Source: Chryseobacterium vaccae (GTDB taxonomy: Bacteria; Bacteroidota; Bacteroidia; Flavobacteriales; Weeksellaceae). From it: a stretch of DNA of 64,000 bases. Positions within the stretch are counted from its first letter, which is position 1. Every line of letters starts with the position of its first letter. Positions 48,877-58,804 of the stretch are shown here, piece by piece. Location: assembly GCF_009602705.1 (NCBI RefSeq), contig NZ_VSWH01000001.1:1798001-1862000 (forward strand), given 5' to 3'. A model generated the notes under the pieces. The model worked only from the letters and a program-made list of their open reading frames with translations. It ran no database searches and was not told the DNA's origin. A program made the translations under genes and the position numbers.

Positions 48877-48958
48877 AAAGAATAAAATTTTCTATTCAGC
48901 ATCAACAACTTAAAGGCAACTAAGGAAAAACAAAATTTAACGATAAAAAAACAGCACT

Positions 48959-51025
48959 ATGAAAAAACTTAACATCACCCTACTGGCTATGGCAACATTC
49001 TTAGCCTTTGATATGGCCAACGCCCAAAAATCAGGGCCTAATGCCTCAACAGTACGAACTACAAACAATGATCCCGGATTGGATATGTCCTTCATGGATA
49101 TGTCGGTTCGTCCACAGGATGATTTCTACAACTTCGTGAATGGAAAGTGGATGAAAACAGCCAAAATTCCTTCTGACCGTTCAAGATGGGGAAGCTTTGA
49201 CCAGCTCAGAGAGAATACGGATAACAATTCTATTTCTATTTTAAATTCGCTTTTAAAAGACCAATTTGCAGACGGAAGCGAAGGTAAAAAAATCCAGAAC
49301 CTGTATCTCACGTATATGGATATGGATAAAAGAAATAAAGACGGAATCTCTCCTTTAAAAGAAGATGTATCTAAAATTGACGCCATTAAAACCCTTGCAG
49401 ATCTTAATCAATACCTGACTGCAGCAACAAGACAGGGTAACAATCCTCTTTACGGCTGGGGAGTAAGCGCTGATCTTGCAGACTCCAAAATGAATGCGGT
49501 TTATCTTGGAAGCGGTTCATTAGGATTGGGTCGGGATTATTATCAGAAAAATAACGAAAAGAATACTGAAGCCATAAAGGAGTATACAAAATATGTGGCT
49601 TCAATGCTGAATGTTCTGGGCTACAAAAATTCTACTGAGGCAGCCGGAAAAATTGTTGATTTTGAAAAATCCATCGCCAAAACTCTGCTTACCAATGAGC
49701 AGATCCGTGATGTTAATCTTCAGAATAACCCGAAAACCATGGCGGAACTTTCTGCTCTGGTGAAGAATACAGATCTTCCGGCATATCTTAAAAAAGCAGG
49801 GGTACAGACGGATAAAGTGATCATCGGGGAACTGAATTATTATAAAAACCTCGATCAGCTTCTTGTTCCTCAAAACATCAATATCATCAAGGATTATTTA
49901 AAATTCAACCTATTGTCGGGAAATGCTTCTTTCCTGACGCAGCAGCTTGATGAAACAAAATTCAATTTTTACAATAAGTACCTCCGTGGCCAAAAGGAGC
50001 AGAGAGCTCTTAACAAAAGAGGTTATGAACTGATTAATGGCAGCCTGGGTGAAGCTTTCGGAAAATTATATGTTGAAAAATACTTCCCTGCCGAAGCGAA
50101 AGCTCAGATGGAGGAACTGATCGGTTATCTGAAGAAAAGTTTTGCACAGCACATCAGCAATCTGAGCTGGATGTCTTCCACTACGAAGGAAAAGGCATTG
50201 ACAAAGCTTAATAAATTCACTGTAAAAGTGGCTTATCCAGACAAATGGAAAGATTATTCCAAACTCAATATCCTGTCTGAAACCCAGGGTGGAAATTTAT
50301 ACAAAAATCTTCAGAACATTTCAGGATGGCAGTATCAGGAAGCCCTTGATAAAGTAGGTAAACCGGTTGACAAATCCAGATGGACTATGTCTCCGCAAAC
50401 GGTGAATGCATATTATAATCCGCAAAACAATGAGATTGTTTTCCCTGCTGCCATTCTTCAGCCCCCTTTCTTCAATCCGAAAGCAGATCCTGCGATTAAC
50501 TTTGGAGGTATTGGTGCGGTGATAGGACATGAAATCACCCATGGATTTGATGATTCCGGCGCCCAGTTTGATGCGGAAGGAAATCTTACAGACTGGTGGA
50601 CACCTGAAGATAAAGCCAATTTTGAAAAAGCCACAAAATCTCTTGCCGCCCAATATGACAAGTATGAACCGGTAAAAGGAACTTTCGTGAACGGAACCTT
50701 TACGAATGGCGAAAATATTGCAGATCTGGGAGGGGTAAACATTGCTTACGATGCTCTTCAGATGTATCTTAAAGATAAGGGAGCCATAGAAAAGATCAGC
50801 GGCTATACGCAGGATCAAAGATTCTTTCTGAGCTGGGCTACGGTTTGGAGAACGCTTTACACGGAACCGGCTTTAATCAACCAGATCAAGACCGATGAGC
50901 ACACGCCGGGAATGTACAGAGCTTTCGGACCTCTAGTGAATACCGAAGCTTTCTACAAAGCATTTGAGTTAAAATCCGGGGATAAGCTGTATAAAAATCC
51001 GGAAGAAAGAATTAAAATCTGGTAA
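48959..51025 (+). CDS. M13-family zinc metallopeptidase
   Basis: A 688-residue exported endopeptidase (signal MKKLNITLLAMATFLAFDMANAQ). DFYNFVNGKWMKTAKIP begins the M13_N domain. The zinc motif is IGHEITHGFDDSG near residue 524, with the third ligand in NGENIADLGGV. Family members are neprilysin-like oligopeptidases of the periplasm or surface. It may act with the upstream receptor. Confidence 0.92.
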   Translation: MKKLNITLLAMATFLAFDMANAQKSGPNASTVRTTNNDPGLDMSFMDMSVRPQDDFYNFVNGKWMKTAKIPSDRSRWGSFDQLRENTDNNSISILNSLLKDQFADGSEGKKIQNLYLTYMDMDKRNKDGISPLKEDVSKIDAIKTLADLNQYLTAATRQGNNPLYGWGVSADLADSKMNAVYLGSGSLGLGRDYYQKNNEKNTEAIKEYTKYVASMLNVLGYKNSTEAAGKIVDFEKSIAKTLLTNEQIRDVNLQNNPKTMAELSALVKNTDLPAYLKKAGVQTDKVIIGELNYYKNLDQLLVPQNINIIKDYLKFNLLSGNASFLTQQLDETKFNFYNKYLRGQKEQRALNKRGYELINGSLGEAFGKLYVEKYFPAEAKAQMEELIGYLKKSFAQHISNLSWMSSTTKEKALTKLNKFTVKVAYPDKWKDYSKLNILSETQGGNLYKNLQNISGWQYQEALDKVGKPVDKSRWTMSPQTVNAYYNPQNNEIVFPAAILQPPFFNPKADPAINFGGIGAVIGHEITHGFDDSGAQFDAEGNLTDWWTPEDKANFEKATKSLAAQYDKYEPVKGTFVNGTFTNGENIADLGGVNIAYDALQMYLKDKGAIEKISGYTQDQRFFLSWATVWRTLYTEPALINQIKTDEHTPGMYRAFGPLVNTEAFYKAFELKSGDKLYKNPEERIKIW

Positions 51026-51061
51026 GCGATTATTTCCGATTTTGCGGAATCATAAAACAAA

Positions 51062-51086
51062 AAAATCCCTCAGTGTGAGGGATTTT
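51062..51086. terminator. Bidirectional terminator between M13 peptidase and pnp
   Basis: AAAATCCCTCA/TGAGGGATTTT with a 3-nt loop, between convergent genes. Confidence 0.85.
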
Positions 51087-51103
51087 CTTATATAGAATTA
51101 ATC

Positions 51104-53344
51104 TTAAGCTTCTGTTGAAGGGTTTTGGTCTTCCGCAGGTCTTTCAGCTTGTGGCTTTTGTCCTTCCGGTCTTCTTTGTCCGTCTGGTCTACCCTGTCCT
51201 TCCTGTCTTGGTTTTCCTTCCGGTTTTGGAGGTCTTGGTAAAAGAACTTTTCTTGAAAGCTTCATTTTCTTACGGTCATCATAACCCATGAATTTTACTT
51301 CTACTTCATCACCTTCAGCATATGGAACTTTGTCTAAACGAGCCCATTCAATTTCAGAAATGTGAAGAAGCCCTTCCGTACCTTTAGCAATAGCCACGAA
51401 AGCTCCGAAATCCATTACTTTCACTACTTTACCATTGTATACTTCTCCTACTACAGGAACGAAAGTAATTTCGTTGATCTTCGCTACAGCAGCATTGATC
51501 TTTTCTCTGTCTGTACCTGCAATTTCGATACGTCCGATTTCTCCGATTTCTTCGATAGCGATAACCGTATCTGTATCTTTCTGCATCTGCTGGATAATTT
51601 TTCCACCAGGCCCGATTACAGCACCAATGAAGTCTTTAGAAATCTCCATTACCACCATTTTCGGAGCGTGAGGCTTCACATCAGCTCTTGGTTCAGAAAT
51701 AGTTTCCGTGATTTTATTTAAGATGTGTAATCTTCCGTCTCTGGCCTGCATCAAAGCTTTTTCCATGATATCCATAGAAAGTCCCTGAATTTTGATATCC
51801 ATCTGACAAGCAGTGATCCCGTCTGCAGTACCTGTTACTTTAAAGTCCATATCTCCAAGGTGATCTTCATCTCCTAAGATATCGGAAAGTACAGTGAATT
51901 TACCGGATTTTGCATCTGTAATCAATCCCATTGCAATACCTGAAACAGGTTTTGTAATCTGTACCCCTGCATCCATTAATGCTAATGTTCCTGCACAAAC
52001 TGTTGCCATTGAAGACGAACCGTTTGATTCTAAGATATCAGAAACAATTCTGATGGTGTATGGATTTTCTTCAGGAATAACTGCCTGTAATGCTCTTTGA
52101 GCAAGGTTTCCGTGTCCTACTTCTCTTCTTGAAGTTCCTCTTAAAGGTCTTGCTTCACCTGTAGAGAATGGCGGGAAGTTATAGTGAAGGAAGAATTTTT
52201 CGTCGTGCTGCGAAATTACGCTGTCTACCATGTTGGCATCTTTCACAGAACCCAGTGTTACAGCAGTCAGAGACTGAGTTTCACCTCTTGTAAAGATGGC
52301 TGAACCGTGAGCTCCCGGAAGGTAGTCAATTTCTGACCAGATAGGACGGATCGTCTGAGGATCACGACCATCAAGACGGATATTGTCTTCAAGGATCATC
52401 TGACGCATTGCTTCTTTCTCTACGTCGTGATAATATACTTTTACGAAAGGCGTTACTCTTTCCAGCTCTTCTGCATTATCAGCATATTGAGCTAAGAATT
52501 CTTCACGAACCGCTTTGAATTTCTCACCTCTCTCTTCTTTACCAGATGGAGTTCTTGCCACCTCATATACTTTATCGTAAGTTTCTTTCCAAACTTTTTC
52601 ACGAATTTCTTCATCGTGATCTTCGTGAGAATATTCTCTCTTAGGGAAAGCTTTTCCTACTTTTTCTGCTAATCTCTCCTGAGCTTCAATCTGCTTTTTA
52701 ATTTCAGCATGAGCAAAATTAATCGCTTCTAACATTTCCTGCTCAGAAATTTCTTTCATTTCTCCTTCTACCATTACGATTGAATCTTTAGTAGCTCCAA
52801 CCATAATATCCAATTCAGAATTCTTTAATTCTTCATAGCTTGGGTTGATAGAAAGCTGCCCATCAAACCTTACCACTCTTACTTCAGACATTGGTCCGTT
52901 GAAAGGGATATCAGTAATGGCAATTGCTGCAGAAGCTGCTAAACCTGCCAAATCATCAGGAATCGCTTTTCCGTCATAAGAAATTAAAGAAATCATTACC
53001 TGAACTTCAGCGTGGAAATCTTCAGGGAAAAGTGGACGTAATACTCTGTCTACTAATCTCATGGTTAAAATTTCCTGATCTGAAGGTCTTGCTTCTCTAC
53101 GGAAGAAGTTTCCAGGAATTCTTCCTCCTGCATAGAATTTCTCTCTATAGTCTACCGTTAATGGTAAAAAATCTACTCCGGGATTAGCTTCTTTATTGGC
53201 TACAACAGTTGCTAAAAGCATTGTTCCGCCCATTTTTACTACCACAGATCCATCAGCCTGCTTAGCCAGTTTCCCTGTTTCAATTGTGATTTCTCTGCCG
53301 TCTGCAAGAGTAATCGTTTCTGTAAACGCTTGAGGTATACTCAT
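51104..53344 (-). CDS. pnp: Polynucleotide phosphorylase
   Basis: A 746-residue 3'-5' exoribonuclease and polymerase. Two RNase PH domains are visible ([36 protein letters not shown] with [29 protein letters not shown]), then KH ([13 protein letters not shown]) and S1 ([24 protein letters not shown]) domains. A low-complexity Pro/Gly/Gln tail ends the protein. A TACCTTTG promoter box lies at 53412-53419 on the minus strand. PNPase is the known enzymatic partner of bacterial Ro-Y RNA complexes, which is relevant to the TROVE gene 17 kb away, though pnp is a core gene and lacks the shared operator. Confidence 0.96.
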   Translation of the reverse strand: MSIPQAFTETITLADGREITIETGKLAKQADGSVVVKMGGTMLLATVVANKEANPGVDFLPLTVDYREKFYAGGRIPGNFFRREARPSDQEILTMRLVDRVLRPLFPEDFHAEVQVMISLISYDGKAIPDDLAGLAASAAIAITDIPFNGPMSEVRVVRFDGQLSINPSYEELKNSELDIMVGATKDSIVMVEGEMKEISEQEMLEAINFAHAEIKKQIEAQERLAEKVGKAFPKREYSHEDHDEEIREKVWKETYDKVYEVARTPSGKEERGEKFKAVREEFLAQYADNAEELERVTPFVKVYYHDVEKEAMRQMILEDNIRLDGRDPQTIRPIWSEIDYLPGAHGSAIFTRGETQSLTAVTLGSVKDANMVDSVISQHDEKFFLHYNFPPFSTGEARPLRGTSRREVGHGNLAQRALQAVIPEENPYTIRIVSDILESNGSSSMATVCAGTLALMDAGVQITKPVSGIAMGLITDAKSGKFTVLSDILGDEDHLGDMDFKVTGTADGITACQMDIKIQGLSMDIMEKALMQARDGRLHILNKITETISEPRADVKPHAPKMVVMEISKDFIGAVIGPGGKIIQQMQKDTDTVIAIEEIGEIGRIEIAGTDREKINAAVAKINEITFVPVVGEVYNGKVVKVMDFGAFVAIAKGTEGLLHISEIEWARLDKVPYAEGDEVEVKFMGYDDRKKMKLSRKVLLPRPPKPEGKPRQEGQGRPDGQRRPEGQKPQAERPAEDQNPSTEA

Positions 53345-53787
53345 AAATTTGTCGTCTTTATACTCCGTATTGAGTATGAATTAATATTTAAACTCTTTAA
53401 ATTTTCGTCTGCAAAGGTACTATATAATAATGATATATTAAATTTTCAGCTTCAAAAAACCTATGCTACATGGTAAGATTTCATGGATCAGTTTTCTCAA
53501 AAACATAAAAATTTCATGCTAAGAATTAGACTTAATGATCATTATGGGGCAGGAAAACCTATTTTTTCAAAGATTATTCATGATAAAATCCGGTCGTTTT
53601 CGTATTATTGTCTCAAAAAATGTAAATATAGTTTTACGAAGCCAAAACCATGTCTGTAATAGTATAAAACACTGGAAAAGTTGCAAAAAAACAGGAGACA
53701 GCCTTATCTTTGCCCTGCTTCTCACAAAAATATGCTGCAGACGAAAAATCAACTGAACAGGTTTAACAGACTTTTCATATTAAATAA
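53345..53787. other. Intergenic region with divergent promoters
   Basis: It holds the pnp promoter (TACCTTTG, 53419-53412 on the minus strand) and a perfect TATCTTTG box for the sugar transporter (53705-53712, with a TTG about 20 bp upstream). No RNA or small gene is recognised between them. Confidence 0.6.
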
Positions 53788-55215
53788 ATGTTTATGATCA
53801 ATAAAGAAGTACAGCCGCAGAACAGAAATTATACTGTTCCGCTGATCACCATCACCCTGCTTTTTTTCATGTGGGGATTTATTACCTGCATGAATGATAT
53901 TCTCATTCCGTATCTAAAGCAGCTTTTTAAACTTACCTTTTTCGAATCGATGCTGGTACAGTTCTGTTTTTTCGGAGCTTATTTTATCGGATCATTGATT
54001 TATTTCCTGATTTCCATTTCCAAAGGAGATCCCATTAACAAGTTAGGGTATAAAAAAGGTATTTTATTCGGGATACTTCTGGCAGCTTTAGGCTGTGTAT
54101 TATTTTATCCGGCCGCTACTTTTTCCTATTATCCACTATTTCTTGGGGCTTTATTTATTCTCGGACTAGGGTTTACAGTCCTCCAGATCACGGCCAACGC
54201 TTATGTATCTTTATTAGGAAGTGAAGAATCGGCGTCCAGTCGTCTGAATATGACTCAGGCCTTCAATGCATTCGGAACAACGATCGCTCCGGTACTTGGA
54301 GGACACCTGATCTTTGAGTTTTTCTCAGCTCCGGATGGTTCATTCAGTGCCGTAGCCACAAGAATTCCTTACCTGATCTTTGCAGGAATACTGCTTTTGG
54401 TAGGTCTGCTGATCTCCAGAGTAAAGCTGCCTTCTTTCCAAATGGGAGAAGAAGAGATTGTAAAAGGCTGGGGAGCATTGGAATTCAGTCATCTGAAATT
54501 TGGTGTTTTTGCCATGTTCTGCTATGTTGGCGGTGAAGTAGCTGTTGGAAGTTTTATCATCAGCTTTCTGGAACAGCCTCAAATCATGGGCTTTAATGAA
54601 GTGGTCAGTAAAAATTATCTGGCTTTATATTGGGGTGGTGCCATGATCGGGCGTTTTCTTGGCGCTATTTCTTTGAATCAATCATTAAGTCAGGAGAAAA
54701 AAGCCTTTTATATGCTGGCAGCAGCGGCAGCAGTATTCCTGGTGATTTTCAGTATTGTCAATCTGAGTTTTGCACAGATCAGTTTCTTCCTGGTATTCAT
54801 TGTTCTTAATTTCATTGCTTTCTTTGTTGGTAAAGCAGCTCCTGCAAGAACACTTTCCATATTTGCATCAGTGAATGTCCTTCTGCTGATCTCTGCCATG
54901 GTGAACCACGGTGAGCTGGCGATGTACAGTATTTTAGGAATAGGAATTTTCAACTCCATTATGTTTTCCAATATTTACACTCTGGCCATTTCAGGATTAG
55001 GAAAATATACCAGCCAGGGATCATCTTTAGTGGTTATGGCCATTCTGGGAGGTGCTATCGTTCCAATTCTTCAGGGATACCTTGCTGATCAGTTCGGAGT
55101 GCAGCATTCATTTATTATTCCGGTATTCTGTTATCTGGTTATTCTGGTATTCGGAATTTACTGTACGAAATACCTCGGTCATGTTCAAAGTACGGAAGCA
55201 AAATCCGGTCATTAG
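53788..55215 (+). CDS. Sugar MFS transporter (FucP/GluP-like)
   Basis: A 475-residue inner-membrane transporter of the fucose/glucose-galactose:H+ symporter type. It has twelve helices; FFMWGFITCMNDILIPYLKQLF and ITANAYVSLLGSEESASSRLNMTQAFNAFGTTIAP are typical. A perfect TATCTTTG promoter box lies at 53705-53712 and a strong terminator follows. Substrate choice cannot be told from sequence. Confidence 0.9.
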   Translation: MFMINKEVQPQNRNYTVPLITITLLFFMWGFITCMNDILIPYLKQLFKLTFFESMLVQFCFFGAYFIGSLIYFLISISKGDPINKLGYKKGILFGILLAALGCVLFYPAATFSYYPLFLGALFILGLGFTVLQITANAYVSLLGSEESASSRLNMTQAFNAFGTTIAPVLGGHLIFEFFSAPDGSFSAVATRIPYLIFAGILLLVGLLISRVKLPSFQMGEEEIVKGWGALEFSHLKFGVFAMFCYVGGEVAVGSFIISFLEQPQIMGFNEVVSKNYLALYWGGAMIGRFLGAISLNQSLSQEKKAFYMLAAAAAVFLVIFSIVNLSFAQISFFLVFIVLNFIAFFVGKAAPARTLSIFASVNVLLLISAMVNHGELAMYSILGIGIFNSIMFSNIYTLAISGLGKYTSQGSSLVVMAILGGAIVPILQGYLADQFGVQHSFIIPVFCYLVILVFGIYCTKYLGHVQSTEAKSGH

Positions 55216-55238
55216 AAAATCAGTCATAAATAAATATA

Positions 55239-55274
55239 GAAAGCGAAATACTTAAGGGATTTCGCTTTCTTTTT
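55239..55274 (+). terminator. Terminator of the sugar transporter
   Basis: An 11-bp stem GAAAGCGAAAT/ATTTCGCTTTC followed by a T-run. Confidence 0.9.
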
Positions 55275-55576
55275 AGGTGCTTACTAATGATTTTTTCTCA
55301 TGGATTTTACTTGTTTTATTAAGTTTTTTTAAAGCCGGAGGATTAAATGTTTATGATTTAGGCGGATAAAGTTCACCTCTATTGAATAAATTCTACAGAG
55401 TTACATGAACGATTTTTACCAGATAGTCTCTTTGATTTTGCTGATTGAGCTGATTCTTTTTGCTGATAACCAGATAAAAATCGTAGATTTTTAAAGAACT
55501 CTTGCGTGCCCGCAGATCTCACAAATACACGGACGTTTGTGAACACTTTATTGTTGAAACAGGAGGGATCTGTAAA
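55275..55576. repeat. Intergenic region with repeat R2 copy
   Basis: No gene is seen. Around 55362-55400 it carries GGCGGATAAAGTTCACC then TTGAATAAATTCTACAGAG, a copy of the R2 block found on both sides of the rtcB cassette. Confidence 0.55.
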
Positions 55577-55610
55577 ACAAAAAAGCAACCTCTTTCGAAG
55601 TTGCTTTGTT
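55577..55610 (-). terminator. Terminator of rpsO
   Basis: On the minus strand AAAGCAAC/GTTGCTTT is followed by TTTTGTTTT, 19 bp after the rpsO stop. Confidence 0.82.
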
Positions 55611-55628
55611 TTTGAAAATCTTTATAGA

Positions 55629-55898
55629 CTATTTTCTTAAACCTAGTTCAGCGATGATCGCTCTGTATCTTGCGATATCTTTATTTTTAAGGTAATCTAG
55701 TAATCTTTTTCTTTTACCTACCAATTTAACAAGAGATTTCTCTGTGTTAAAATCTTTGTGGTTACCTTTTAGGTGACCTGAAAGGTGGTTAATTCTGAAA
55801 GTGAAAAGTGCAATTTGTCCTTCAGCACTTCCTGTGTCCTGTGCAGATTTTCCGTGTTTTGCGAAAATTTCCTGCTTTTTTTCTGTTGTTAAGTACAT
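55629..55898 (-). CDS. rpsO: Ribosomal protein S15
   Basis: An 89-residue S15 protein of the 30S subunit. It shows HGKSAQDTGSAEGQIALFTFRINHLSGHLKGNHKDFNTEKSLVKLVGKRKRLLDYLK, including the conserved rRNA-binding His and Asp. It is usually next to pnp; here a sugar transporter gene separates them. Confidence 0.97.
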   Translation of the reverse strand: MYLTTEKKQEIFAKHGKSAQDTGSAEGQIALFTFRINHLSGHLKGNHKDFNTEKSLVKLVGKRKRLLDYLKNKDIARYRAIIAELGLRK

Positions 55899-56071
55899 TC
55901 CAATATTGTTTAATGATTATTATGTAACGGGTGCAAAATTACGACTATTTTCCGATTCTGCAAACATTATTGATTTCATATATCAAAATTGATAGAAAAA
56001 AATGTTAAAAATTTCTTAATAAAGTTTATGTCATCCCATTAAAAGGCAGTAATTTTGCATACGAATTACAG

Positions 56072-56623
56072 ATGAAAAAAATTATATTTTTTACAGCAGT
56101 CAGCACTTTTTTATTAATCGGCTTTACTTCAGTGAAGGCGCAGAAAAGCAACAACGACAAAACGAAAAAGGTTTTATACTTTAATCCCGAGGTAGAACCT
56201 GACATTGACGAAATCAAAGAACCCACCAATCAGGCTTTTTTCAGCGCTGTTTCAGACAATTTCAGCAACAGAAAAAACAAAATGCTAAGAGCCGGTGTAC
56301 AAATCCCTTTTGATACCATTGAAAAACAAACCATCACGGATTATTGTGTCAACAATGACGCTGATTTTGCGGTGGTTCCAAAAGTAAAATATTTTAAAGT
56401 CGGTATCGGTAAATATGTATTCTCCAATCAGGTTGTTGTCAGCATGAAGCTTTTTGATGCTGTAGGAAATCTTGTAACAGAAACAGATTATGATACCTAT
56501 CGTAAAAATATGCGGCTTCTCGGTTCTACTGAAAACTCCATTAAAATAGGAACAGATGGTGCCATTAAGGGGATCCTTAAAAAATTACGTAAGCTTAAAT
56601 ACGCTGAGGGAGTAGAATTGTAA
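56072..56623 (+). CDS. Secreted hypothetical protein
   Basis: A 183-residue exported protein (signal MKKIIFFTAVSTFLLIGFTSVKAQ). The mature domain is alpha/beta (NNDADFAVVPKVKYFKVGIGKYVFSNQVVVSMKLFDAVGNLVTE), resembling small periplasmic assembly-type domains that sense or bind, but I cannot name a family. A TAATTTTG promoter box lies about 20 bp before the start. Confidence 0.68.
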   Translation: MKKIIFFTAVSTFLLIGFTSVKAQKSNNDKTKKVLYFNPEVEPDIDEIKEPTNQAFFSAVSDNFSNRKNKMLRAGVQIPFDTIEKQTITDYCVNNDADFAVVPKVKYFKVGIGKYVFSNQVVVSMKLFDAVGNLVTETDYDTYRKNMRLLGSTENSIKIGTDGAIKGILKKLRKLKYAEGVEL

Positions 56624-56935
56624 TTGGTTTAAAGTTTTATATTCAATGTTTAAAGTTGGACGGTCCTTCATAGTACGTTATTAGTATCAATGGTCAATTC
56701 AGCTGCGCTGGTCAATGGTTAATTTTATAACCATAAAAAAATTCACTATTCGCTATTCACCTTTGGCAATTCATATTCAAAATTCTTTTAGTTTTAGTTC
56801 ATCGTTCATCCTACGTTAGACCTCTTATTTTCCAACAAACACTCGCAACCATCTGATTTATAGTTAAATATTTTCATAAAACAGTGAATAATAAAGTAAT
56901 TTTTCTTATTTTAGTATGTCCATAATCTAAATCAT
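56624..56935. other. Intergenic region with short AT-rich direct repeats
   Basis: No supported gene. It contains two copies of GTTTAAAGTT and a run of TATTC-type repeats (TTCACTATTCGCTATTCAC). Confidence 0.45.
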
Positions 56936-57085
56936 ATGAAAAATTCAAACCTAAAGAAAATCACGAGAGATCAGCAGAAACAGATCAACGGTGGGGCTCT
57001 CAAAAGATGCAGTGAAACCGTACCCTGCACTGTAGGATGGTGCTGCAACAGTGTATGTAAACCATATATCTGCATTGAAGCCTGA
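56936..57085 (+). CDS. GG-leader Cys-rich bacteriocin-like peptide 1
   Basis: A 49-residue precursor. The leader MKNSNLKKITRDQQKQINGG ends in a double glycine typical of peptides cut and exported by a C39-peptidase ABC transporter. The 29-residue core has six Cys with spacing C-x5-C-x4-CC-x3-C-x4-C, as in cystine-knot miniproteins. It is followed 38 bp later by a second peptide of the same design. No exporter is in the window. Similar flavobacterial genes are often labelled 'bacteriocin-like'; activity is unknown. Confidence 0.72.
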   Translation: MKNSNLKKITRDQQKQINGGALKRCSETVPCTVGWCCNSVCKPYICIEA

Positions 57086-57123
57086 CATTTTTGTTATTAT
57101 TCATCATTTCAAATGGAATAGTC

Positions 57124-57288
57124 ATGAAAAATCTTAAAAAAATCAACAGAAAAGGACTGCTGCAAATCAATGGTGGCGGTCCCATCAGGAAATGCCAGAC
57201 CCATACACAGTGTGGATTCGGGGAATGCTGTGAAGGCGGCCAGTGTATGCCCTCCCCTTACCCTTTATGCGGACCTATACTGGAATAA
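57124..57288 (+). CDS. GG-leader Cys-rich bacteriocin-like peptide 2
   Basis: A 54-residue precursor with leader MKNLKKINRKGLLQINGG and a core with six Cys spaced C-x5-C-x4-CC-x4-C-x7-C. The leader and Cys frame match peptide 1, while the residues between them differ almost completely, as expected of diversified toxins or signals. The start is set at the MKNLKK methionine; the longer frame adds eleven residues ahead of the leader. Confidence 0.75.
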   Translation: MKNLKKINRKGLLQINGGGPIRKCQTHTQCGFGECCEGGQCMPSPYPLCGPILE

Positions 57289-57317
57289 TACCAGATATTT
57301 TGAAATTTAATTTTTTA

Positions 57318-57343
57318 ACATCCGTTCCCGCGGATGTTTTTTT
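57318..57343 (+). terminator. Terminator of the GG-peptide pair
   Basis: ACATCCG/CGGATGT stem with a 6-nt loop and seven T. Confidence 0.85.
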
Positions 57344-57459
57344 ATTTTCCAATACATTGTTATAACGAATGTTGAACTTTAATTAATCCTTAATTTTATC
57401 ACTTTGTTGCCCAGTTTTAAAAATTTGAATTATTTTTGCATATCCAAAAATTTCACGTT

Positions 57460-58782
57460 TTGAATTCCAGAGACGAACTTATCTTAAATCCTGCCGATAT
57501 TGCCGAAACTCTCAGCGGACTTCCTGCTGACGAGAGGCTGCTGGCATTTTTGAAGGTTCCTAAGGAGTATAAAGCAGAAGTTTTTTCTCATCTTGATCCG
57601 GACTTTCAAGAAGATACCATCAGAAGTATTGGAAGCGATGATGTTTCTGAGATTCTGAACGCCATGACGCCGGATGACAGGACTTCCCTTTTTGAGGATT
57701 TTCCCGACGAGCTGATCAAGTACTCTATCAACCATCTTAATCCACAGGAAAGAAGAATCGCTTTGAAACTTCTGGGCTACAACTCAGATTCCATTGCCCG
57801 CCTGATGACCCCTTATTACATCCAGATCCGTAAGGAATGGACAGTGAAACGATGTCTTCAGCAAATTAAAAAGGTAGGAAAAAGAGTGGAAACCATGAAC
57901 CACCTGTATGTGGTAGATGAAAGAAACCGTCTTATTGACGATATTGCTTTAGGAAGCCTTCTTTTAGCCGAAGAAGATACCCTGATCTCTGATATCACCG
58001 ATAATCATTTTGTAGCCATTACCACCACTACTTCCAAGGAAGATGCCGTAACCTATTTTGAAAAGTACGACAGAACTGCATTGCCGATTATTACGGAAGC
58101 CGGTGTACTGGTAGGTATCGTAACTATTGATGACATCCTCGATCAGATTGAACAGCAGAACACGGAAGACATCCAGAAATTCGGGGGGCTTGAAGCTTTG
58201 GACCTTCCTTATACCCAGACTTCTCTCATAGAAATGGTCAAAAAAAGAGGAACCTGGCTGATTATCCTTTTCTTCTCTGAAATGCTTACCGCTTCGGCGA
58301 TGGGATATTTTGAAGATGAGATCCAGAAAGCTGTAGTATTGGCTTTATTTGTTCCGTTGATCATTTCCAGTGGAGGAAATTCCGGTTCTCAGGCAGCTAC
58401 CCTGATCATCAGAGCCATGGCGCTTCAGGAAATAGGATTAAAAGATTGGTGGTATGTAATGAAAAAAGAGATCTTTACCGGACTTTTCCTGGGTGGAATT
58501 CTTGGAATCATCGGATTTTTAAGAATTATGGTCTGGCATGAAGCAGGATTTTTCAATTATGGGCAATACTGGCCGTTTGTAGGACTAAGCGTGGGCGTTT
58601 CCTTGGTGATGATTGTACTTTGGGGAACACTTTCCGGTTCTATGGTTCCTTTTATTCTTAAAAAATTAAACCTTGACCCTGCTACTTCTTCTGCTCCTTT
58701 TGTGGCAACTTTAGTAGATGTAACGGGGCTTATCATTTATTTTTCTGTAGCCGGACTTTTCCTGACCGGAAAACTTTTGTAA
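57460..58782 (+). CDS. mgtE: Magnesium transporter MgtE
   Basis: A 440-residue Mg2+ channel-transporter. The MgtE_N domain is about 1-125, two CBS domains about 125-245 ([37 protein letters not shown]), and five membrane helices follow, with the pore motif [28 protein letters not shown] promoter box at 57431-57438 covers the first codons of the longest frame. The real start is therefore probably the TTG at 57460 ([14 protein letters not shown]), 22 nt after the box. The start is inferred. Confidence 0.88.
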   Translation: MNSRDELILNPADIAETLSGLPADERLLAFLKVPKEYKAEVFSHLDPDFQEDTIRSIGSDDVSEILNAMTPDDRTSLFEDFPDELIKYSINHLNPQERRIALKLLGYNSDSIARLMTPYYIQIRKEWTVKRCLQQIKKVGKRVETMNHLYVVDERNRLIDDIALGSLLLAEEDTLISDITDNHFVAITTTTSKEDAVTYFEKYDRTALPIITEAGVLVGIVTIDDILDQIEQQNTEDIQKFGGLEALDLPYTQTSLIEMVKKRGTWLIILFFSEMLTASAMGYFEDEIQKAVVLALFVPLIISSGGNSGSQAATLIIRAMALQEIGLKDWWYVMKKEIFTGLFLGGILGIIGFLRIMVWHEAGFFNYGQYWPFVGLSVGVSLVMIVLWGTLSGSMVPFILKKLNLDPATSSAPFVATLVDVTGLIIYFSVAGLFLTGKLL

Positions 58783-58804
58783 TTTAGGCAGACAAAGTCT
58801 GATT

